From the NCBI GenBank assembly GCA_030765045.1, contig CM060964.1, forward strand, positions 278,064,888-278,128,887: a stretch of DNA of 64,000 bases. Direction: 5' to 3'. Under the pieces are notes generated by a model. That model saw only the letters and a list, made by a program, of their open reading frames with translations. It was not told the DNA's origin and made no database searches. Origin of the DNA: Tenodera sinensis. Taxonomy: Eukaryota; Arthropoda; Insecta; Mantodea; Mantidae. The position numbers and the translations under genes are program-made. This document shows, one piece after another, positions 46,846 through 59,875 of the stretch (position 1 is its first letter; each line of letters starts with the position of its first letter).

Positions 46846-49150
46846 AAAGAATGAAAAATAGCAATTTAATTTTTTAACATAAAAGAATTCTTTGAACCTT
46901 TGATTTGGCCTTTCTGATGACTTGTTTATTTAGCACTGTACTGCGGATCTAAAGAGCTTGCCATTGGACAACTCTATTAAAAATATTGCTGCGTGCAGTT
47001 TCTTAATAATAGAATATTATGTTTTCTTTGTTTGGTTTAATTGTTATTTTATGTGTAATTTGTTTTCTGCTATTCATTTTGTTTATTGTAATTCAGGACC
47101 TCTGTGGTCACCAATAGATGTTGGCTGATGTGAAATTTTTATTAAATATATGTATTCAAAATATTGCACACAGGTTAAATACTCCCCTAATTCAGTGGAA
47201 ATTGCCATATTGAACATAGATCTAGATGATCCAGCTAAAGTTTTATAGAAATTTTTATTTTGACTGCAAGTATATTAATAAACAAAATGTTTCACTAATT
47301 TAAAAAACATAGTTTACAATTTTTCATTAGCGTCTCTCCATAATAGTCAAATCTCTGCTATATATTTTTGTTCTTTCTCATCCAATACATGCGTGACTAA
47401 TTAACTGTACAATAATTTTGCACGTTAATTATTCAAAAGCTGTAATAACTTCAAAAGTAATCAATTAAATTTAGAGTTATTCATGACAGTGCATTGAAAA
47501 ATCTGTAAATTTAAAGAGAATACACCAATAAATACAGAACTTACCAAGCTCAGTGGCAAGTCCCTTAAAGAGTTCTAGTACCCTAGAGATATAAACATAT
47601 ACATTTGGACACTTAACAGGAAAGTTTACACTTCAGTTTTAAGATGAACATGAAGAAATTCCTAAATATAGGAGTCTTGTTTCAAGAGGGATAAGAGGCA
47701 ATATTTTGTTTCCTGCAATTAGACCTTGGAAAGGAACCTTTCTGTGTCTCATTAACATCAAGAGTTATAAAGTGATGCCTAAAGTGAGAAATGCCCTTTT
47801 AATTAATATCGTAATTAAAATCTAGCTGTGAAATTCTTAGATACTCCGGAGTCACCATTTTCAGAGAAACTGTACAATGCAAATATATGAAAGTTAGCAT
47901 ACATGTACAATAGTTAAGGGGTCCTTTGAGTAAAAATAAAGTCCTGCAAGCATTCAACGTTGTACCACTTTTGTACCAAATCCATAAAATTCCAAAGCAT
48001 TTAGACAGCTTTCAAAGGTAACTCAATTCATACATGACCATCTATATCATTGCATTGTACACTTTCCTTTCTGTTCATACAGGAATCAAACATGAATATT
48101 TAAAAGTAATGTTCATTGACCTATTGAGTTGGTGCACAAAATACAAGAATTGTCTTGAAATATCTGCAATAGCATTTAGTATACAGACAAAATCATTTCA
48201 TAACCCCTGGTTATCGGAGTAGTTAAACATATAAACATGCAGTGAAAATGGAGTAAATTGGAAATATATCATTTTGAATTTTATAAGTAGATTAATCCTC
48301 TTTATCAACCTGCAGTACTTGTGCTATATTTTTTTATTTTTCCTTTTTTAAATATTTAAATTAAGAGAAGAAAGCTGAATAATAATTTATGGAATATTAG
48401 GTTTAATAATTTTTGCAATAATTGGTTATCCACTTCTAAAAGTCGAATATTATAAGGATTTAATTCATTTTGGGGAATTATATAGGCATCAAATTCTATG
48501 ACTATGGATTGATGCTCTGCAAGTAAATAAAGTGACTTCAGAGCTGTGTATATCTGCTTTCAGGTCTCATGGTCTATGGACAAAATGTCTACATTAAAAA
48601 TCATTTACAATGGGAAATGTCTATGTTCAAATTGGTCTACATGTTTTACTAGGCTACATTAATTATGTCTACACAGTTCATGTAGACAAGGTATGCTACA
48701 AAAGAAACCATAGATTTTGTTTATGCATTTTTTGTTTACAGTTTACACATAACCAAAGTACTTTGCACACTTTATTCCTATAAATGGAAAAAACAAATTA
48801 TTGCTTTCCAAAACTACACATATTGTTAAGGGGCGGATCAGTATGATCGGTTTTTGTGAGGTTGCCTTACCTTGTGCTATAGACTGTTTATGTTGAAGGA
48901 AAGAATATGAGTCCAGATGTATACAACGAGCACGTATCTGCAGTGCTCATACTGGTTCTATCAAAAGAATACATATACTATACTGTACATGACAACTGTT
49001 AATGATTTTATTTTGTTATAGAACACTACATTTTACGTATATGTAAAGTGAATACTACATAGTCTGTTCACTGCAGTGGACAATAATGTGAATGTGGGTG
49101 TTGTCAAACAAGAATATTTTCCACCTCCCACTTAAACAAAAGCTATATTA
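46846..49150. other. No gene recognised
   Basis: AT-rich sequence with short, unsupported frames. Confidence 0.4.
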
Positions 49151-49384
49151 CTAGATGCAATATTAACCGGGCTTGTGGGCCGTGGTCTATTGGGTTCCTT
49201 CTTCTTCCCAAACGTTTCGTCTGCGACTACGGCAGACATCACCGACTGTGTGCTGAGATCTCCACTAGGAAACTTCGACCTCGCCGCCACTGAAGATGTC
49301 TGCCGTAGTCGCAGACGAAACGTTTGGGAAGAAGAAGGAACCCAATAGACCACGGCCCACAAGCCCGGTTAGTATTGCATCTAG
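49151..49384. repeat. 90-bp-arm palindrome with hammerhead-like motif
   Basis: Arms 49151-49240 and 49295-49384 match at 89 of 90 positions around a 54-bp centre. The plus-strand right arm, with the last bases of the centre, contains CTGAAGA, a GTCTGC/GCAGAC stem and GAAAC (49290-49321), i.e. the CUGANGA and GAAA core of a hammerhead ribozyme with a 6-bp stem II. The arms also carry GGGCTTGTGGGCCGTGGTC, shared with the inverted repeat at 25705-25820. Confidence 0.9.
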
Positions 49385-51259
49385 TATTGACACCGGCCGT
49401 GAAAGCCTTAGAACTTTGAAAAGCTATATTGTAACAAACTCCTTTTGACATCATAAGAGGTAATAGGTGCCTGCAAATAATGCACTATATCACTGTCTGA
49501 TATATTTCTTACACCCTTTGAACTGCAGGGCCCAGTTACTTTTTGCAGTAAGACATCTCACACAGCACACATTATTGAAAAATAAGTGTTTTTTTTTTAA
49601 CACATTTTGGAGTTTATCATTCACAGTTTTCCCAAATTCTCCAGCGTTAATTTCCATAGTTTTTACACATACATATTCCACTATGCTGATAGCCTTTGGC
49701 ATGTATAACTCAGATGTTTCTAAGGTTATGACCAGAGCTAGGACTGTTAGGACCTCAGCAGGAGAACCAGTTTGTTGCGACGTGTTGTAGTAGCACTGCG
49801 TCATTCCTCTCCGGGCCATATAAAGTAGTGGTCTGTGCTATTAGTGGCAGGCTGGCATTGTATGGAGGAAGTGTTTCCTTGGAAGTGAAGACAATGTCAG
49901 AAGCAGGGAATAGTACAGAGGAGGAGTTAGCAAGAGGTGAAATGTTCACACTCAATGGTGAAAATCTTCAGTGCAAGGTATGCCATGTAGAAATCAAAGG
50001 TACTAAACGTAAATGGCAAATACAGCACTGCAACACTAAAAAGCACAAAGCAAGGATTTTAGCAAGAACAGAGGGTGAAGCACAAGAAAGCGCATGTTTA
50101 ACTTCCCCCTCTCAGTCCAAGTTCTTTCAGGACTTCTGTAAAATGATGGTATGTGCAAATATACTCTTGCACACAGTAGAAAATCCACATTTTAAACACT
50201 TCATTCAAAAGTACACAAAACGAGATCCTCCTTTCCAAACGACGTTATTTAAGCACCAGTTACCGCAATGTTATAATGACGTTTTATCTCAAATATGACA
50301 AAGAATGGGCGACAATAAAATGTGGATATCTATTGACAAAACTGAAGATGCTGTTGATAGACATGTTACAAATGTCATAGTGGGAACACTTTTGTGAAAC
50401 AAACCTGGTGAAACATTTTTATTAACCTCGGAAGGTGTTACAAAGGTGAATCATGTGACAATTGCAGATGTATTTCACAAAAGCATGTCCCTATTGTACC
50501 CAGGAGGAATAAATACACATAATGTACTCCTTTTCATCACCAATGCTGCTAGTTATATGATAAAAGCCAGCAAGGAGCTTCAGAACACATATCCTAACTT
50601 GCTGCATTTAACCTGTCTGGCGTACAGGTTCCACCATGTAACTGAGGCAATTTACAGTAGTTACAGTAATGTAGATAGTTTCATAGCAAATGTAAAAAAG
50701 ATATTTTTGAAGGCCCCAAGCAGAAAATGCAAATTTAAAGAAATGGCACCTAACATTTCTTTATCCCCTCAACCTGTTACAACTCGCTGGGGCACCTGGC
50801 TAAATGCGGTTGAATATTATGCGGATAATTACAAGATAGTTACCAAAATTCTTTGTGCTTTGGACAATGACCATAGTTCTGCCTTACAAACCGCTCAGTC
50901 CCTCATTTCAAACACATTACACAAAGATTTGCTGTTCATCAAAAACAATTTTCTAGACCTGTCCAACACCATAGTACGTCTAGAAAAGTCAGGTAATAAA
51001 ATGTCTGATACCATAGGGTTCATTGAAAAACTAGCTCAAAAGTTTGACAGAACAGCTGCAGGACCTGTAATGGCCAAAGTAAATCAGAAAATGAAAACCG
51101 TCCATGAGAAAAATCCAGGTTATTGGAAGATGGTAAATATTAAAAACAATTTAGAAGAGCGTCATGGTCATGAATTACTGTGTACTACGCAGTATCATCT
51201 GCAACATTACACGTTTGCTATTGTGACATCATGTGATGTGGAGAGAAGTTTTTCAAACT

Positions 51260-54200
51260 TGTTGTTAGCTAATGCTGGATTTCTGACAATGAAGTCATTA
51301 ATCCTCTTGCTCTCCAATATTTTTCACTGATGGATGGGGTACTAGAAGTCGCCGGGCATATTTGAAGGTGGTCTCGATCCATTTCCTCTTGCAGATCACA
51401 TAGAGGACAGAGTGGTGAAGAATATATCCCAATTCTGTTTAAATGTTTTGCCAGACAATCATGTCCTGTAATCAACCTGAAGGTTGCAACTGCTGTTTTT
51501 CGAGGATACTCAGGAATTACTGTTTGAATGTTTGGTAGTTCCCATCTTTTATTTTTTGATTTTTCATAGTAATATTTTTCAATAATTTTTTTGAATTCAG
51601 AGTTGACTAATCTTTTAGCTGCATAAAATGGTAGATTAACTATAGATTTTTGTACACTGCTGGTACCCTTTTTTGCAAGAAAATCAGCTTTCTCATTACC
51701 ACTCAGTCCACAGTGAGCTGGTATCCATTGGAAGACTAGGTGTTTTTGAAGTGCTGTTAGATGGGTATGGATTTTCCAACATTCTATAATTGTTTGGTTT
51801 TTTTGGTGACAACTTGGAAGTAATTGCTATAATTGCTGCCCTGGAATCTGAGAGAATAACTGCTTGCTGAAAATGTGAAATTCTGTACAAAAGATTTTGT
51901 AGGGCCATTCGAATTGCTTCAATTTCTCCATCACAGTTAGTAGTTCCATAACTTAAAGATTTGTAATAGGAAAAGAGGTGACATGTGACTCCAGCACCTG
52001 CTCCATCTTGGTTTGATATCAATGATCCATCAGTATAAATATGGAGCCATTCATGTTCTGGAAATCTAGTATGGATTGTCTCTAATGCCAATAATTTGAG
52101 AACACTAGTTGGAGTATCACTTTTTTTAACTTCTTCTGTCAGGTGTAAATAATATGTGATGTCTAATGTATGTGTTGGATTGACTTTAGATATGAAGTTT
52201 TCCTTTGAATTAGGAAGGTGTACATCTTTCTTGATGTCTTGAATTTTGGAAAGAAAGCTCTCCTGAGTCTTTAGTGTATGTGTAAAATTCCTCTTGTGCC
52301 ATGTATTGAATGGGAGTCTGATCAACTTTTCGTGTTGAATAAGAGCCGTTTTTTCTATTTCATATTCAATGGGGTATTGGTTGGTTAGTATTTCCACAGC
52401 TAGTATTGGTGTGGTTTTGATAGCACCTGTAATTAATCTCAGACTGGTTTTGAAAGATTTGAATTTTTTTTGTGTTTGCTGTTACAAGAACTTCACTGCA
52501 GTAAGTAAATAATGGCTTTATATATACATTGTATGTTGTGTTAAGAGTTGCTCTGGAACATCCCCACTTCATTCCTGTTAGACGTTTTAACAGTGAAAGG
52601 CGTCTCTCTGCTCTTTGTATTACATTTTCTATTTGTTTGGTCCATGTAAGTTTGGTATCAAATGTAACTCCTAAATACTTTGCTTCCTTTGTTTCTGGTA
52701 ATTGTTGACCCTCAAAATTTAGTTTTATTTTTAGTGGCTTTTTTCTTAGTGAAAAGATTTGGTAGTTTGATTTTGTTGTATTAACAGTCATTAAATTTTC
52801 TTTGGTCCACCTCTGTAAGTTGGTTAAGGATTGTTGCATGATTTTTTCTAGTTCTGTACTTTTGCTTTTTGGTTTTGAAGTCCACATTACTAAGTCATCA
52901 GCAAATAGTGCATACTTCATACTGATTCTTGTATTTGTTGTGGCAGATCGTTAATAAATATATTAAAAAGTGTTGTGCTGAGCACTGCGCCTTGTGGTAA
53001 GCCACGGTGTACTTGTTTGTATTTAGATATATTTTTTTCCATATCTGGTTGCAATAAAGCGTTGTGTTAGGAAATGACATAGCCATGAAAACATTGGACC
53101 TTGTATCCCTATTTTTTTTACTTTCTTTAGTAGTTTTGTTCTGCATATAGAATCATATGCACTTTGGAAATCAATAAAAACTGATAAATTATCTTCTTTT
53201 CTATTGAAGGAGTCCTTGATTTCTTGACTGAGAAGTAAGACTTGTTCATTTGTAGAGTGGAACTCTCTGAATCCAGCTTGACATGGGGATATTAAATTTT
53301 GTAATTCTAGAAACCAATTTAACCTGTTTGACACCATTCTTTCCATCACTTTTGCTATTATGCTAGTAAGAGCTATTGGTCTATAATTTTTTATTTCTGA
53401 TGCTGTTTTGTCTTTCTTCAAGAGTGGGACAATTATTGTTTTTCGCCATTCAGCAGGTACAGTGGTTTTCCAGGATAGATTGTAGAGTTTCAGTAGTTGT
53501 TGTTTTGCTGTTTTTTCAAGGTTTTTTATGAACTCTGTATGTATGTGATCTGGTCCAGGAGACTTTTTGTTTTTTAGATTATTTATTGCAATGTTCAGTT
53601 CTTGCATATTAAAATTTTGAAAAAAAGATATTGCACTGAGTGTTAGGACCACATTCTCTTTCTTGTTTCAAATCTTTCTTAAATTCTTTACGTTCCTTTT
53701 TATTATTTCTTGTTACTTTATGTGAATTAGCATAATATTTATTGAATGTTTCGGCTATGACTGCATCATTTACTAACATTTTATAGTTGTGTATGATAGG
53801 TGTGCTGTTGTTTTCTTTCCTGTCCTTGACATTTTTTATGAACTTATGAGCTTTGTTACCATCTGTCCTATAATCCATTTTTTCTAAGAAATGATTAAAG
53901 TGATTCCTTTTAGCAGTATTAATTTCTTTTTTTAGTGAGGCACATTTCTTCCGCCATATTTGTGTATCTGACATGTTTTTTGTTTGTTCAGCTGTATTTC
54001 TAGCTATATCCCTTTGCTTTTTCAGTTCTTCTAACTGAGGGTTCCAAAAGAGTTTGAAATTTTTAATTCTTCCACGAGGAATATGTTTTTTTTTTTGCAG
54101 TTTCTAGGATGACTTTACAGAATTCTTTGTTCATATGATCTGGTTGGTCATGCAGCTGTGAGTTTGTTTGTTCTTTAAATTTATGTTCTAATTCAGTTTT

Positions 54201-54324
54201 ATATTTGTACCAATCTGCTTTTTTGAAGTTCCAATACAGATTCGTAAGACCTTGAGTGTTATTTGTATTCTCTAGTTTTATATCAGCAATTAGAGAATAC
54301 AAATAACAGTCAAGGTCTTACGAA
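51260..54324 (-). mobile_element. Jockey-clade LINE, 3.07 kb, 5'-truncated, inserted in a hAT gene
   Basis: TCAAACT flanks it at 51253-51259 and 54325-54331. Minus-strand ORF2 pieces, in order: a linker after the lost endonuclease (54302-53609); RT (SPGPDHIHTEF, YRPIALTS, FIDFQSAYDS, then FADDLVMW at about 52905, the catalytic pair intact); TKEAKYLGVTFDTKLTW-like thumb; RNase H (LHIYTDGSLISNQDGAGAG, DGEIEAI, VILSDSRAAI); and a terminal CPLCDLQEEMDRDHLQICP. Several frameshifts separate the pieces. The 3' end (GCATTAGCTAACAACA) lacks a poly(A) tail, as in the stub at 27657-27922. Confidence 0.92.
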
Positions 54325-54326
54325 TC
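54239..54326. repeat. Snap-back inverted repeat at the LINE 5' junction
   Basis: 54239-54273 and 54292-54326 are 35-bp inverted copies with one mismatch around an 18-bp loop. The right copy ends inside the target duplication, sharing TC with it. The LINE's own 5'-most sequence is thus repeated in inverse orientation at the junction. Confidence 0.88.
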
Positions 54327-54819
54327 AAACTACCAACATTGCTTAAATCACATAAGAAGAAGCTTCATATTTGAAAAGTTTAAAATGTATGTTGTAATAC
54401 ACTGTAATTAGTTCGAAATGTGAATGGACATTGAACATGTAAATATATACTTTTGCTGCATAAATTCACTTTTTCAACAATGTTATAAAATGCAATTTTG
54501 TTACATCTGCATTTCTACACATTGACTCTCAACGAATATGTAATTTATGTATTGTACTACAACGGTGTGTTTGTGCGTTTGTATACCCCTGTGATGGCAA
54601 GACAGGTAGCCCACGCTCCACTTCCTGAGGTCATAGCGTGCACACTTTGTAAGCCAAGTCCTGAAAGGCCTATCTCTGGTTATGATGTTAGCTAAGCAAC
54701 ACAAGCTATTCTTTACAAAATTTAAACTACTCAAAAGATCCACGAAATTAGGGACTTTGCACTTTGAATTTCATATGACTCTTTGGAATCTAAAACATTG
54801 TTCACTTTCACAGTATATT

Positions 54820-55608
54820 TCAGTATATTTGTTTACTCATAGTTGGTACCCAGGGGACACTGCAAGACGGTATACTTCCTGCATCAGTGACTTGGAATCA
54901 CGGACCAGTTCACTCTAATCTGCTCTCTGCATATTATAGGAGAAAGAACCAAAATGGATCCAAGTTGTATTGGAGATGTACCTTTCATCACTATCTTTAG
55001 GCAACTCTGAAGAGATTGTATACTTGTAATATTTAACTTGAACCTGAAATAATATTAATAGATTTCAGATGAGCAGCAATGAGTGCAGCAGCAGTAGTAT
55101 TCCCAAATGCAGACGTGAAAGCCTGTTTGTTCCGTTTATGCCAAAACAATATGGAAGAAAGTTGTAGCTGCTGGTTTAAGGAAACCCTATCTTCATAATA
55201 ACAATGTAAAGCAAAGAATAGGGCTACTAATGGACTATGTTCATTCTGATACATGATTTATTTGCCATATTTAAAGATATGTAGTTATGCTGCCTGAAAA
55301 AGTACTTGAAGTAGCAGATTATATTGATATAACTTACATTAAAGGGAGATCAGCTTGTGAAGACATTGTGCAGTTCCAGCTCAATTTAATCCAATAGTTT
55401 GTAATGTGTATAATCAAGTGTTAAGCAGCTTATATGATACTACTAATATTGTGGAAGGGTGGCACAGTAAATTTCAGAAAGATCAAAGAAATAATAAAAT
55501 TTTAATCAATCAATCACTGACTGAACATTTGAGAATAAAACACCCAATCCAGACAACATACATAATGAAACAGCAAGTTGATAACAAAATGAACAAATTT
55601 CTATTGTA
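54820..55608 (+). pseudogene. FLYWCH/MULE-type transposase remnant
   Basis: Plus-strand scraps in order: YYRRKNQNGSKLYWRCT near 54935 (FLYWCH-type zinc finger, NG..YWRC); PEIILIDF near 55035 and FPNADVKACLFRLCQNN (MULE DDE domain, DFE-like motif partly lost); then LPEKVLEVADYIDITYIKG and the clean C-terminal frame 55406-55609 with NVYNQVLSSLYDTTNIVEGW and HSKFQ. This is the order of MULE/FLYWCH transposases of insects. Stops and a frameshift break it. Confidence 0.75.
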
Positions 55609-55609
55609 A

Positions 55610-56400
55610 CCACATTCATAAATTTCTGTAATAAAACTTGGAAGTATACCCTCCTAGAGATATTTCTGTACACCAAAATAAAATGTAGACAGCATTAGTG
55701 TGGATACAAAATTGTAGACTATTTTTAATTAGACCATAAAATGTAGACTTTTGTCCATAGACATTACTTTTGCACACAAAAATGACTGTGTATCTATATC
55801 CATAGAAATACTGTGGAAAACTAATTTTAATTGATATTGGATATCAATTTTAATGGCACCAGCAAAAGGAGTCAAGTCTACAATGGGAGCCCCAGGTATA
55901 GAAATATCAGTTTGCTTTGCATCTGTATCCCATAAGTATTGCTGTATCAGTGCATTTGTTAGTATCATCCACAGCAGTATTCATTAGTTTAAGAAAGTTT
56001 CCAGATCTCTGCGTCTTTTATATTATGTATGGTTTGGAGAGCTGTGTAGGTATTCAAGATTTCAGTAGTTTCACAACAATCTTCTCTCAGTTCATCATAA
56101 TCATTGAAGTCATATTTTTAATTGGCTTTTAAGCATTCTTCTAATTATATATATATGATTCTTTTCATAATTGAATCAAAATGCCTCTAGTTTTACCTAC
56201 AGCAATTTTAACTGGCAGCAGTTATCTACTAACATTGCTAATTTGCAAAAACACATTCACACATCCCATATCTTCATTGATACCAGGTCTTTGTTGAGAG
56301 GTATGAAAATTAGAAGTACTGGGTTGTTACGTATACAGAAAGAATATTCAGATTAAAAGTTCTCTCCTAAGTGCCATTCCACATGATCACAGCAGGTTTC
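55610..56400. other. No gene recognised
   Basis: No supported coding or repeat signal. Confidence 0.4.
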
Positions 56401-56404
56401 AATT

Positions 56405-57340
56405 AGGAATGGGACCTCAAATACCATGGATACCTTGATACTCTTGATATTCTGTGGTATTGAAGTATATCTGATATCTTTAGATAAACCATCTATACTT
56501 TGTCAATACCTTTAAGTTTTTATTAAAAGTTGTTAGGTTTAACTTTATGCTAGATAAGGAATGAAAAGAGTCGAGACTTCACATTATTGCCTTGCACGTG
56601 TCCCAAAGAGTTACAGGACTATAGACCTAGACTATGTTTCTTGTTAGTGAATGAATGCAGCATTCCATAGACTTTTGTGTCTAAATAAAAACATGCAAAA
56701 CAATGGTGGAAGCAGTAGAGGTACTTATGAAACATGCGATGTTAACTAATGCACTAAATCACTTTTTTGCATTAGGCGGGGTTGGTGACTCACACTCAGC
56801 CGTTACATTTATCTACTCCAGTGACCAAAATCTGTGAATCCAGCAGTAACAAGTCAGAACTTAAGACATCAGATAGTACAGTGCATGAAAATATTTGTTC
56901 CTTCCTTCCATCTGTTAGTTTGTGCTTCACAAGTCATAACTTGGGTCACACTATGACTAATTTTCATACATTTTTGTTTTACCAATGTACAATAGTGGTA
57001 TTGAATAAAACATGAGTGCGGTGTGCAGCTATTTTGAAGTAGACAGTACTAATAATAACACAACAATATGTAAAATATGCAGACAAAATTTTTGTATGGT
57101 GGAAAGTAAGACAATGCAATAAATTTAAAGAAGCATGTTATATTCATACATCCAGTGAAATTTACAGAACCTCTATTGAAAAAGCAATGTACAAGCTTCC
57201 TGTTGCTGTGAGAACATGATACAACGATATCTGTAAATGATGAGCAAAAACGAAATTGGTTACATGCTTTTATACACAGAAAACTACTAATAAGAACATA
57301 GTTAAGTGAAAAAGCTATTACGTTTACAGCCTTTTATAAA
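56405..57340 (+). pseudogene. BED-finger hAT remnant (ZBED1-like), 5' part
   Basis: A run of TAC/GATA-rich words (TACCATGGATACCTTGATAC) from 56405 resembles the 5' flank of ZBED-type hATs. At 57014 a frame reads SAVCSYFEVDSTNNNTTICK and ICRQNF, a BED zinc finger, then decays (FIHPVKFTEPLLKKQ, EQKRNWLHAFIHRKLL). The catalytic and dimerisation domains are absent. Confidence 0.6.
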
Positions 57341-57949
57341 GTGAATCTCGAGTCTCATTACTTAAAAATCAGAGTTGGTATTGAGAAATAGTGGCATTGT
57401 CTCATCATTAGTTTTAATTTGTTCAATATGAATGAAGTTATCTTTGTACAATTTTACAATGCAACTATCCAATATTAATCTATATTAACTTTAACTATGT
57501 ATATTCAAATGTTATATTAGAAAGCTCAATTTACTCCAGTTGCTCACTCCTTGATCTTGTATTCCTCAACATCCAGTGATGAGTAAGGAATGAACCTGTT
57601 CCTCTCTCTTCCCTGCTCATCACTTTCTACCAGCCTTTCCCCGTGTATCTCAGTCATTTTTCCCCAATTAGTTTCCAGATTTAATTATGCCATATATTCT
57701 GATTTACATGTGCTAAGAATTCTTATTGCCACATTTGTATTCTTCAAACCAGACTATTTTTCCAGATTTTATTCCTTTCTCCATAACTCTGTTTTCTTAC
57801 ACTTTAAAATGAATCTTTGTTTCTGCATAATGGACACATACCTTTGTCAAATTCACCACCCCCCCTCCTTAATTTTCTAACCCTTATTCTTGACAATGCA
57901 TAACCACTATCACACAATGTTTTCAAGTGTGCACAAAACTAATGATTTT

Positions 57950-58560
57950 TTTTTAACTTACACAACTGAACAAATCTTTGTTTCTCCAAATTCTCAATTT
58001 ATGCCCAACCTCTTTCTGGAAACCTGTCCACATTCTGTAATTCTCATGCCGAGCTTGCCCTATTCTTGTACAAGTTTTGCTATTCTGGACCATAAGATGT
58101 TCTACTAATCCATACTCATGTGAAGCATTTCTTTCATTCAAAGATCAAATTCTCTAAAATTACTGAAAAGATCGTTCATCATTTTACTTCTGTTCCCTAC
58201 TCTTTATAGCTTGAATATTGCTACATCATTTGCCTATCTTGGTAAGCTTAAACTGAATTTAAAAAATTTATGTGTATCCCGTTAATTATTCTACCTACCT
58301 CATCTGCCATCTTATAATCCATAGATCATTGTGGTTTCAATGTATGCTATACATGCTCTCTCCAGCCAACTTACCTTCATGTCTGATATATTACTACAAC
58401 AAGCTGTAATCCTCCTAAAGCCAGCACATATTTGCATGTTTTCTCCACTTAATGTTGCTCTTAAGAACACAAATTTGGTTACCACTTCAATTTCCTTATT
58501 GTCTCTTCTGTATTTCTCCACCATTTCTCATCCTGTTTTACCATATCTTCCTTAAACTCC
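57950..58560 (-). pseudogene. LINE reverse transcriptase C-terminal fragment (third LINE family)
   Basis: 58524-58312 on the minus strand encodes VEKYRRDNKEIEVVTKFVFL and RATLSGEN followed by WLERACIAYIETTMIYG, the typical 'YLG..(I/L)SG ... YG' region after the RT active site. 58141-57953 has RIGQARHENYRMWTGFQKEV. It is degraded. Confidence 0.55.
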
Positions 58561-59870
58561 ATCTTAATTAATTTAGTATTATTGCATTCAATAGGTTTTG
58601 ATCTGTCATATGTGTAGTTTCACCTTACCACCCTACAAAGCCGATGCCCAGCACCTATTGGGAATATGCTATTGCGTACTTCATTCACATATATTTTTAT
58701 TGCAAACCTTTCTAATGCTTTTTTTTTATCTTGGGCAATGTGAATGAACTGTTTCGCAAAGGCATTTGATATTGTAAATAAGAAGTTGGCTAATTCAATT
58801 TTGCTAAAATTAGCAAGGTGATATGAATCATTAGATATCCATTAGCCACAGAAATATTGTGAATTTCAAGGCTTAAGAGCTTCTATCATCTCTCCCTTAT
58901 GGAGAGAACTAAAATTGTAACCACTTTCAGTTCAAAATAATGTTGTGTAATTAGCAATATTTTACTCTTAAGACTTGTTTATATATAATGCTTCTTTTTA
59001 AGATTCAGCAAAGTCATAAATCTCAGCATTTGATTTAAAAGTGATTATTCTAACATGAGCCACTTGATTATACAGCTAGAGCTTTTCCAGTATTCACGCT
59101 AGTCATAAGCAGTTACTCAAGAAATTATACCAAATAGGTTTTCATTTTTTATTTAAGGAAAGAGTTTTATAAGCCAAAGCATGTAAATTCAAATATTATG
59201 CTATGTTATACTTTTATTTATTATGTTAATACAATTTGAATTACTCATGCAAGTACTACAAATATCTACACTGACAGTATGCACACATGTGCGTACATTT
59301 ACAGAGCTAATTAATTTATCAAAATATATATTTTCATTGCCAACTGATCTCAGAAGTTAACTTATTTTATATTGTAATATGTAAAGCAACTTGTTGAATT
59401 TGTAATGTGAACTGAAAAAATGAATAAAAATAATAAAGTAAACACAGTCTTTATTTTCTGATTCTGCTGTAGTACACAGAAGTAAATCCAATAGTTGAAT
59501 GGTGCCAACCTAAGGAGTAAACCATTATAATCAGTTTTGTTTAGACAATTAAGGGCATTACAGAATGAAAAAGAGAAATCTTAAAACTCTGGTAAGTCTT
59601 GAAAGTCTTGCATCACATAATGTATATTGATTAGAAAAAGAGAGAATAGGTAGTGAATTTATTGATATTATTGATTAAATTAATAATTAAAACATTCAGC
59701 TACATATGTTTATCATCATACATAGAATCTACAGTATCAAAGACAAAGACTTATATGAATTAGTACTAAACAATTCTATTGTAAATGCTCATAATAATTA
59801 CTGGCCTTAATAATTTTGTTGCCTATACACCTTTGGCCTTAACTTTGCAGATTTATAAACTTCTTTCTAA
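58561..59870. other. No gene recognised
   Basis: AT-rich with no usable signal. Confidence 0.4.
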
Positions 59871-59875
59871 AGTAA

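Larger units (their letters stand above)
49891..54411 (+). pseudogene. CGGBP1-like hAT transposase, broken by two stops and a LINE
   Basis: One frame runs from ATG 49891 (MSEAGNSTEEELARGEMF) through a BED/C2H2-like finger (CKVCHVEIKGTKRKWQIQHC, then NTKKH) and continues past in-frame TGA codons at 50296-50298 and 50395-50397. It includes WISIDKTED (first catalytic Asp), LLFITNAASYM (the family usually has a DAA here, so the second Asp is Asn), LLHLTCLAYRFHHV, PQPVTTRWGTWLNAVEYY and SCDVERSFSN. A LINE is inserted at SFSN (51260-54324). After its target duplication the same frame resumes with YQHCLNHIRRSFIFEKFK and ends at TAG 54409-54411. The order of motifs matches the arthropod CGGBP1-like hAT family. 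No terminal repeats were found, so a domesticated origin is possible. Confidence 0.85.
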
